Assembly: GCF_932526225.1 (NCBI RefSeq)
Contig: NC_064042.1
Coordinates: 10,740,540 to 10,804,539, forward strand
DNA: 64,000 nt
Reading direction: 5' to 3'
Source: Nematostella vectensis
Lineage: Eukaryota; Cnidaria; Anthozoa; Actiniaria; Edwardsiidae
Both the position numbers and the translations under genes were made by a program. Under the pieces are notes generated by a model. The model was not told where the DNA came from. It ran no database searches and worked only from the letters and a program-made list of their open reading frames with translations. Below, one piece after another: positions 1-10,500 of this stretch. The first letter of the stretch is position 1; each line of letters begins with the position of its first letter.

Positions 1-452
1 TATAAGACTTTGCGCGCTTTTTCGATGGTTTAACAATTATTCTGCTGTGAATAATACAATACCGATAAAAACATTTCCTCTATGAAACGTTTTTTTATTC
101 GCTTTTGTAAAAGCTCGCTACCTTTAAATATGATATCACAACACACTCGCACACCGCACTTCCCTTAACGCTCGGGGAGTTGAACGTTGCTCGTAAACAT
201 GATTTAATGGAAAGGCATTGTACAAAAGCGGGGCGCCTTTGTTTCCTAATGTAACATTGTTTTCTCGTTTTTAAGTTTGTGATATAGCTTAAAAGCACCA
301 TAATTGACGCCTTGTATCCGTTTTTGTTAATCTAAGGCTAATGCTAATCTTATCTTTAATACGCCCGCTGTAAATCAAGATACTCCTGAGGTTGAGGAGG
401 AGGAGGAGGAGGGGGGGGGGGGGGGGGGGGGGTGGCGGTTCAATAGGGGTCA

Positions 453-716
453 ATAGACTTGCGCTAAGAGATCACGTGACCTTCTGGATGGCAATATCAA
501 GCCAAAATGATCACAGATATGCCTGCGCCTGTCACACCAGAGAATGAAGAAAATTTAAATCTTTAAATGGAACTAGACCCTCTCTGAAAAAAAAATCAGG
601 CTCCTTTCGTAAGCGCTAAATAAGTTGCTTTTTGTTGCTGCTATTTGCCGCTAAAAGCCTGAGCGCGCGCTAGTTTGCCACCCAAACAGATACGTGAGCT
701 CTTAGCGCAAGTCCCT
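453..716. mobile_element. MITE with ACTTGCGCTAAG ends, copy 1
   Basis: The left end reads gacttgcgctaagagatcac and the right end is its inverted form, ctcttagcgcaagtc. The internal block with tttgccgctaaaag matches the copy at 7991-8251 in reverse orientation. No ORF, so it is non-autonomous. Confidence 0.85.
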
Positions 717-1518
717 TATCATTGCAATCTTATTAACAGGGCTGTATCTGATTCCCTTTTTCTTTCCCCTAATTCAATAATTTTTCTCATAGGTCTTTCT
801 CCCCTCCCCTCATCAAGTCTCTAGTCCCCAGCAAGTCTCTTTTATTGCAGTTCTTCAGTTCTTCTTCTCCTGTTAACTCGAACTAAAATCACTGTAAAAC
901 TCGAGTCGACTTTAAACATTTCCAAAAATGGTCAACTTTGATTCCTTATTATTTCTAGCCCGAGTGTCAGGTTCTTTTATCGTTCCCTATAAAGTATGTA
1001 TTTTTCTCCGACTTTTAAAAATAATATCGCCCGATACTCGGGCTACATGGTCTCAATCTGAGCTCGAATTCTCTCGAATTTGGTCCTAATTTTTAGTTAT
1101 GAGTTTCACTTGGATAACTCAAGCTGACAACCCGGATTTTTTTCCCGTTTTCCATAGCCAAACCTAACCCGGTTATCTCGAACTTCTATCTCAGTACTCC
1201 TAAAAAACGATGTTTATGATGGATTTTGGTTTTTATTTTTGTTGCTTGAATAATTATTCTTGGGCAAATCTCATCATGTACATATAAATAAAGATTAATT
1301 TTTTCATGTTTTATATAAATCATAGCAGCATATATTTTTACAATCGACCCTTGCTTGCGGAACAAATTGTTGTCTCTCTTGAGGGGTGCCAGGTACTGTA
1401 CTGAATGTGTCTGATCTCCGACAGCTCGAATTATTATCGATTTCCCTTGGAGGTTCTGGCTATCGGGATTTATTACTTTCACTTGATAATAATTTCATTT
1501 GTCTCATTTTTTTGTCAG

Positions 1519-1596
1519 ATTTGCCAACCTACTGATGCGGCGCCATGACGGCAGCGTGATCGTCATTGAACCCAACATGTCACTCAATACGCCCAA
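1519..1596 (+). CDS. PDE9A: PDE9A-like N-terminal exon
   Basis: The acceptor tttgtcag precedes it and the donor gtgagt follows. It is read as one base, 25 codons and two bases. The residues [18 protein letters not shown] parallel the N-terminal region of PDE9A around LLTTDDAMVSIDPTMP (human, from memory). Its last bases and its donor are repeated downstream at 148-bp spacing. Confidence 0.72.
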
Positions 1597-4500
1597 GTGA
1601 GTAAGAGCTTAGTGTTAAGCGATGCCAGGGCGTGGCTCAGGGGGTGAGGGTCAAATAGCACCCATGGGATCAAGAGGGGACCTGGGCGTGACTCAGTGCA
1701 AGGGGTGGTTAAATAGAACCCAACATGTCACTAAATACGCCCAAGTGAGTAAGAGCTTAGTGTTAAGCGATGCCAGGGCGTGGCTCAGGGGGTGAGGGTC
1801 AAATAGCACCCATGGGATCAAGAGGGGACCTGGGCGTGACTCAGTGCAAGGGATGGTTTAATAGAACCCAACATGTCACTGAATACGCCCAAATGAGTAA
1901 GAGCTTAGTGGATTAAGATGGTGTCTGGGTGTGGCTCAGGGGGTGAGGGTCAAATAGAAACCAGGAGATCAAGGGGGGGGGGCATATCAAGAAAATTGGG
2001 CCCAAAATTGTCGTTTTTGCCAAACGCGGTCACTTCCATATAAGGAAACTAATATATTCCTTATTTGGAAAATCTGCACGATTATTGTAATTTTTAAGGT
2101 GAGCGTACCCCAGGGGCTTCGTAAACTTTATGACTTGTAACCAGAAGAGAAAAACAGTTAGGACCTGGGCGTGATACAGTGCTAGGGGTGGTTAAATAGA
2201 ACCCAACATGTCACTGAATACGCCCAATTTAGTGAGAACTTAGGGCAAGGGATGCCAGGGCGTGGCATAGGGGGGGGTTGTCAAACAAAACCTAACCCAC
2301 TGAATACAATCGAGTGAGAGCCAGGGCATGGTGGAGAGCAAGGAGGGCATGGACTAGGCGTGTCGGTCAAATAGAACCCATGATGCCACTGCATATACTC
2401 AAATGAGTGACAGAGACTAATAATCATATAATCATCGGTAGCAGGGGGCGTCGGGGATGGGGTGGAGACAGAATGGAGGAAAACCCCTGGACCAGGTCAA
2501 CTCCTAACCTTCCCCCAACACCGGACTAAAGTATTTTAAGCTCAACTGCCGATATTTTACTAGTGTCAAATATCTCTTGGCAAGTATGGGACAACACTAT
2601 ACTAATGGAAAAACACTGACAAACTTTGTCGTTTATTACTTTTCACCTTTCGTGTCTTATTAGCTAGTGTAAGGCCTCGTAGAAACAACAACACCAGGGG
2701 GGGGGACTTCGAGAAAAACAGACGGGGGTGCTCGACGGCAAAATCAATTTTAACCCTAAGGGATAGCACTAAGGGCGTGGTCAACAACAATTCTTACCCC
2801 TAAGAGATGGCACATTGGGTGTGGTCAAAGGAATCTTTTACCCTAAGAGATAGCAATAAAAAACAATGCCCGTTTTAATTGGTTGACAGATCCTGTATTG
2901 TTATGTTACCGACAATAAAGCCGGAAGTATGAACCGATCAGTTGACTTGTGGTTTATTGTAAAATACATTTCAAGCGATTGGACCACCATTTAGCGTGCG
3001 ACACCCTAAAAGATAGCAGAATCGGAAAAAAAATCCTCCTCCCTGGGCGTGAAAACCCCTAGCCAGAGTATTAAGCGATTTTATTTTTCCTGGTATATAC
3101 TTTAAAGGGAACGATAAAAGGGCTTGACCCTCGGGCTAGAAAACCCCTAAAAAAATGGCAGAATCGGAAAAATCCTAAAACACCCTCTAGAAGATAGCAG
3201 TTGGTAAGAATTTAATACCCTAAAAGATAGGTCGACATTGTGGTTGAGTCAGAGTTTAAAAGTTCTGTCTAACAAGACCTTTGCTATCTGAAGACTAAAT
3301 TCTTTCTCTCCTGAGAAGCAGGCAAAAATGCCAACACGTCCTTGTTGTCTACTTATCCCTGAGTACCATAAGTTCTCGGACCGGCGGTAGCGCGGGAGCA
3401 ACTCTCTTCTTTGCTTCGAAGTGCAGCTTTCCTTCTTTATCAAGGCGTGTAGTGAGTGAGTCCATGTCGACCTCTCTTGGCAGTACGAACTGGCGGTTGA
3501 AGTGCATGGCATGGTAATGACCTTCATGTTCAACCTCGTGGTTTGCATTCACCAGCAACTCGTTACCAAGAACTTGGACCTTGATGCTTTCTGGAGGGAA
3601 ACCCGCTACGTCAATCGCCATACTAAACTTGTCTTCTTTCGCTTTTTCTAACTCAGCTTCTGGTTTCGGAAGCGCTTTTCTAGCCTCGATATGCAGGTGT
3701 CCGTGGTTGGAAATCCGTGATGTGACGTTTTCAGGATCGATGCCTTCGGGTAGAGTGAATGTGCGTCGAAATTCTTTCAGCTCGAAGCCGAACTCTCCTT
3801 CGTTCACATGTCTGCCTTGTACTTTCACAACTCCGTTTTCCACCTTGAAAGAAATTTCTTCTGGTCGATATTCCTTCACGTCAAGTTTAGCAATTTCCAG
3901 AGTGTTTTTCTTGGCCATAGTTTTGAGTACGTAGGTCGCTTTTTTAGAGCGTTTGCTTATTTACAATCCTTTTTCACAAAAGTCCACCTGCATCAAATAT
4001 TGGCCAGCTGTGATTGGCTGAGATAAACGAGAAGCTGGTTGGAGTCAAGCAGTCACCTGGTCACGTGCGACAGAAAAGAGTTATCTATCATTCGAGAACT
4101 TTCTACAGCCAAAAGACAATAAAGAAAATAAATGTTGCATTGGTGGACGAATGTTCGAGATTGAGCTAGAACATAGTGTTTTTAAGTTTTGTATTCTCCT
4201 TCTTCTTCTTCTTTCTTCTACGATAAGAAAAATTTCACGCCTATACTTTGCTCAATGCCTCGCGAGGCCAGAAACTCACAGTTCAAGCATGAGAGAGTTT
4301 TGCCTCAGTTGCTTGAGAGACGCTATTTCGCTCGATATCAAGGTCCGTAGCCTGTAAGGTTTTGGCCTCGCGTGGCAGTGAGCATAGTATAGGCGTGAAA
4401 ATTTTCTCATCGTTGAAGGAAGAAGAAGAACCATCTAGAAGAAGGAGAATGCAAAAAAAACTATGTTCTAGCTCAATCTCGAACATTCGTCCAACAGAGT

Positions 4501-7500
4501 CTATTGGCTGTAGAAAGTTCTCGAATGATAGATAACTCTTTATGAGAGAAATGAAGCGTTTAAAGTACTGATGAAATTTGTTTGCAAATGCTGCTTGCTA
4601 TAGAATAAAACTCGGCTTGGATCCACGGGTGGCAAGCGAAAAACACCTTGCCGTGTCACACCATGAGGAACTTTTGTCGCGCGTGACCTTCGATTCCTTA
4701 TGAAGTTGAGTCCTATAGCTCATCAAGCGGTGGCACTTAACAGGAAGCTTTTGCGTTTTTTAAACATACTGCCGTGAAAGATTACACAAAATCATCTAAG
4801 GCTATTTAAATCCATATTTCCTTTTTTCGTAGCAAAAAAACATGTTGCAAACCCTGTAGTAGATCCCACAAATGTAATAATTCCCCAAAAATAGAATAAA
4901 CGTACAATGTCACGTAGAGATTTAGGCACTGCCTAAAAGCGGAGCTTGTTAGAATACACGGCTGTTGTCGATGACGTCATAACAGGCGGCATTACAATAA
5001 CGAACCCCTACAGATTTGTCTGCCGATTTTCTATCCATTTATTACTTTTGTGGGCTCTACACCCCCTTCCTTCCGTTGTATCCCCTGATTTGATCCATTA
5101 TTTTTTTATTGTAGGACGCCTTATACTCTGAATGTGACCTCAACAAAGAATAGCGAGCACGGTAATTGTTCTATCAGTTGTTATTTCTTAGTCCTCGTTA
5201 TTGGATTGCCATATCAAAATGAGAATCCTTATCTGGGAAACACGTGTTAAGGAAATCTGTTCGATTTTCCAGGAAATGAACATGTTGTCCCGTATTGCTA
5301 ACACGATTATCAGGTGTTGTAGCCAATCCGACGGGCGGATTGGGTGTGGTGGGGGTACTGCTTTGGGAGGTACTAGTGTAAAGACACAGCCATCCCTTAT
5401 AGCAGACACAATTATCAGTCACAGCAAGCTAGCATAATGGGAGAGTTGAAGTAAGGCTCACTCATATTTGGGCAGTTGATCACACTATAAGTATTTTAAC
5501 CATTTTCTCTTCATAATCAATGTACTGATAATTTTCGTATGATAATTATTTAGACGGTCTATATTAGTGAACTACCGTAACAGCTCTAATATTCACTTTT
5601 TATATCTCCAAAAAGAGAGGGTGCTTTGACACGGAAAAGGTTTTTTTTTTCAAGATCTTTTGTACAGTTTTGACTCTGGATATTTTGGTCCCTACGGAAG
5701 ACTCCGGTGGAATTAGTGTCTCTTCTTTGGCTCTTGGGGGGATTGGGGGGGGGGGGGGGTATTAGAAAGGTGAGCTTTCAAAAATGGAAAGCTTAGCAGA
5801 GCTTTTTCCGGTACTTCAGCATCATTCGGCTACATACTGGGTGTTTTTCAATGGTGTTTGTTTTTCGTGGCTTTACAAATTGCATTGCTTTATTATGAAT
5901 GTGAAGCAAAATCACCTCCACGCAGCTGAAGAACGAAGTTGAAGAAGCTCTGAAGATGATCGAGGGAAGAATGGCAGGTACCTCATGTTATCTGTGCAAA
6001 AATGTGACTAATGAATGAAACCGCTCACTTTTTCTGCTATTGCACTGGATCAATGGATAGATAGATACATGATTAGGTGATGGTAGCTATTAATCACGAT
6101 TTTTGATATCATAATGATTGTCCCTACCCAAACCCTATTTGGTATGGTGCCCCCTTTAAGAACATGGGCGTGGCCAGGAGGTTGGCCCAGGAGGCCCGCC
6201 CCCCCCCCCTCTACCAGCAAGAAATACAGTAAATGTATGAGACATGAGACAACTACATGAGACAACGATGAAATCCTATTCATTTTGCCTCATAGCGCAA
6301 TCCGTCAAGTTACTAGAGCTCCAACAGCTACACCTAGATATGTCAGAAATACAGGAGCAGTTAAGGCAGGACAAGTATGCACCAATCATTTATCATTCTA
6401 GTCGTTTACCGATTACAGTGTGCACCAGTTCATTTATCATTCCAGTCGTCTACCTATTACAGTGTGCACCAGTTCATTTATCATTCCAGTCGTCTACCGA
6501 TTACAGTGTGCACCAGTTCATTTATCATTCCAGTCGTTTACCGATTACAGTGTGCACCAGTTCATTTATTATTCCAGTCGTTTACCGATTACAGTGTGCA
6601 CCAGTTCATTTATTATTCCAGTCGTCTACCTATTACAGTGTGCACCAGTTCATTTATCATTCCAGTCGTTTACCGATTACAGTGTGCACAGTTCATTTAT
6701 CATTCCAGTCGTTTACCGATTACAGTGTGCACCAGTTCATTTATCATTCCAGTCGTTTACCGATTACAGTGTGCACCAGTTCATTTATCATTCCAGTCGT
6801 TTACCGATTACAGTGTGCACCAGTTCATTTATTATTCCAGTCGTTTACCGATTACAGTGTGCACCAGTTCATTTATCATTCCAGTCGTTTACCGATTACA
6901 GTGTGCACCAGTTCATTTATCATTCCAGTCGTTTACCGATTACAGTGTGCACCAGTTCATTTATCATTCCAGTCGTTTACCGATTACAGTGTGCACCAGT
7001 TCATTTATCATTCCAGTCGTTTACCGATTACAGTGTGCACCAGTTCATTTATTATTCCAGTCGTTTACCGATTACAGTGTGCACCAGTTCATTTATCATT
7101 CCAGTCGTTTACCGATTACAGTGTGCACCAGTTCATTTATCATTCCAGTCGTTTACCGCTTACAGTGTGCACCAGTTCATTTATCATTCCAGTCGTTTAC
7201 CGATTACAGTGTGCACAGTTCATTTATCATTCCAGTCGTTTACCGATTACAGTGTGCACAGTTCATTTATCATTCCAGTCGTTTACCGATTACAGTGTGC
7301 ACCAGTTCATTTATCATTCCAGTCGTTTACCGATTACAGTGTGCACAGTTCATTTATCATTCCAGCCGTTTACCGATTACAGTGTGCACCAGTTCATTTA
7401 TCATTCCAGTCGTTTACCGATTACAGTGTGCACCAGTTCATTTATCATTCCAGTCGTTTACCGATTACAGTGTGCACCAGTTCATTTATCATTCCAGTCG

Positions 7501-10500
7501 TTTACCGATTACAGTGTGCACCAGTTCATTTATCATTCCAGCCGTTTACCGATTACAGTGTGCACAGTTCATTTATCATTCCAGTCGTTTACCGATTACA
7601 GTCGTTTACCGTGTGCCCCAGTTCATTTCAGCTCACCCCTAGAGTTGACAGTCGATTGGGAAGTGGCAATGGGATCACATGTACTTGTTTTTTTTTTTTA
7701 CCCATTTACTGCAAGGGAATCAATTACCATTGCAAATTGAGTTTACATAGTCTTCATCTTTACAAGCTACGAAAACAAACTCTCTTGAGATGTACACTGC
7801 TATTTATCTCTTATGCTATGTGTTTTGTTATAGGATAACATGGAGGGCAATCATCGACAACCTGAACAAGCCGAAGTCGAATATCCGTGTGGCACGGCCA
7901 GGCGCAAGTTACCCAAAGGTACCTCCCATTACTAAACAGCGTGACCAGCACAACCATGGCCAGTCAAGATATTCACGGAAATGCACCAATAGGGTACTTG
8001 CGCTAAGAGATCACGTGACCTTTTTTGTAATCAAACTCGTGCGCTTTTAGCGGCAAATTAAAAACGAAAAAGCAACATTTTTAGCGCTTACGAAAAACCA
8101 GAGTCTTTTCATTTTCAGCAAGTATTTATTTTCTTTTAAACATTTATTTCTTCTTCGTTTTTTGGCAATAATGGGCGCAGTTAATTCTGTGTTTATTTTG
8201 GCTTGAATTTGCCACCCAAAAGATCTCGTGATCGCTTAGCGCAAGTCCCCTATCACACATGCAGGATTTTATTGGTCTTCCCGGATGATACATATATTAG
8301 TTGTTGTTTATATCTTTTTCTCCGCAGTACAACCTTAAATGCTGAGACTTTGCAATTCCTCAAGAAACCAAGCTTCAACATCTGGCATTGGGAGTTAAAT
8401 GAAGTGTCTTAGTTAATCGGTCTAGGCAAGTGCTGAATTTTTCTTTAGAATGGTAGGTGTAAGGCTTGTTGTCCGTGATAACGAGGTTATGCACACGTCA
8501 AGGGCTGACTGCTCTCTCTATACTGGTCGATTATAAGTTTGTTGTCCGTGATAGTAAGGTAATTGGACAAGGGGAAGGCTGATTGTTTCCTCTATAATGG
8601 TCAGTTAATGGTTTCCTCTCCGTGATAGCCAGGTGATCGCACAAAGCGAGCACTTACTGTGTCCTCTATACTGGTCGGTGTTAGGGTTTGCTTGCCGTGA
8701 CAGCGAGGTATAATTGCATAAGGCGATGGCTGACTGTATCCTCTTATCTAACTGGTCGGCTAAAGATTTGTTTTCGTGATAGCGGTGTATTCGCACAAGA
8801 CAAGGGCTGCTTTCTATAGATGTCAGTCGTGAAGTCCATTGCCTGTTAACTCTCTAGACGCCTTTAGATGTCGGTATAATGTTTTCTAACTCTCTAGATG
8901 GTGCGGTTACTGGAATACATGTACCACGATCTTGATCTTGTCAGCGAGTTCAAGATTAATGTCAACGTACTCAGACGATTCCTGGTAAGTGCTGCGGTCA
9001 TGGCACCGCGATAATGGATAATGGCTGCACAAGCGAGATATATGGGGCCAATCAGCTTGGGATCTTTCAAGGGGTGTGTAAAGACCTAGCCCTAACTAAC
9101 TAGAGCTTCTTAAACGATGATTGGTAACTGCAGCAGTCCGAATTTATCTGACGAGTTAAAGTCAGTCGCATGTTTGCGCATAGAGACATTTTAATAAGCG
9201 CTATACAAAAGCAATATATTCTTTATTTTGTACAAGAAGCGCAAATTACTTATTCTTACACAGTCCTCAATATCCTATTACGGTAGGACAGGTTTTGCTC
9301 CAAAGCGTGTTTCTGTTCACATTTTCGTGAACCCAGAAAAGTGTCCATAAAGTCGCCGTATACCGTTTTGGCTTTAAGTTTTACAATCATATGTTGCTGT
9401 TCAGATGTTTATTCAAGCAAACTACCGGAACAATCCCTTCCATAACTTCAGACACTGCTTCTGTGTCACTCAAATGGCAAGTTCACCAGATTTTAGATTA
9501 TGTTAGTGCATGGTGGTGGTGATGATGGTAAAGGTAATGGTGATGATGATGATCATGATCATGGTAGCGGTGATGATGGTGTTGATGATTGTGTTGATAA
9601 TGATGATGGTGTTGGTGGTTGTGTTGATAATGATGATGGTGGTGGTGGTGAGATGGCGATGATTATGATGGTTTTCGTGGTATGACGATGGAGACGATGA
9701 TAATGATGGTGGTGGCTGGTGCGGTCGGCGTCGTTGTTGTTGGTGTTAATGATGATGATAAATGATTATTAGGCCGGACGATGCTGATGCTGATAATAAT
9801 GTGAGTAAAGATGAGAATCATCTTTTCAGATGTACGGCATTATCCATTTGTGTAACTTAAAACAGCTGATCCCCAGCTTCGACATCCTGATCCTTATGAC
9901 CGCGTGCGTCTGTCACGACCTTGACCATCCGGGATACAACAACACGTGAGTACCATCCGGGATACAACAACACGTGAGTAACATCCGGGATACAACAACA
10001 TGTGAGTAACATCCGGGATACAACAACACGTGAGTAAGATCCGGAATACGACAACACGTGAGGATCATCCGGAATACAACAACACGTGTCATCCGGGATA
10101 CAATAACACGTGAGTTTCACCCGGGATACAACAACACGTGAGTTTAATCCGGGATATAACAACGCGTGATTAACATCCGGAATACAACGATACGTGAGTA
10201 ACATGGTATAACTAGAAAGACTACACACAAGCTGTAAAAAACTAGATGGTCTGAGTAGGCGTGGTGTAGACAAGGTATAAATCTACACAAGGTTGAAAAG
10301 GTATGTTAAACGCCTTTATAAAACAGATTAGTTGCGCTGACGTTTCGAGCGTTAGCCCTTCGTCGGAGCAAAAAGAGGCGTTTAACATACCTTTTCGACC
10401 TTGTGTTGATTTACACCTTGTAAAATCCAGGATACAACATAAAATTAAAAATGTATCTTCGACAATGTGTCCCGTTCAAATATTATATTCTATGATTATC

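Noticed and set aside
4151-4486. Mirror-image ORFs beginning MFEIELEHS on both strands
   Set aside because: They arise from the palindrome arms; no domain and no conservation evidence.
6244-7838. Three overlapping ORFs of 420-500 codons
   Set aside because: All three frames give the same cyclic peptide because the 44-bp unit lacks stops; this is an intronic minisatellite.
9500-9685. Asp/Gly-rich ORF
   Set aside because: A GAT/GGT microsatellite in an intron.
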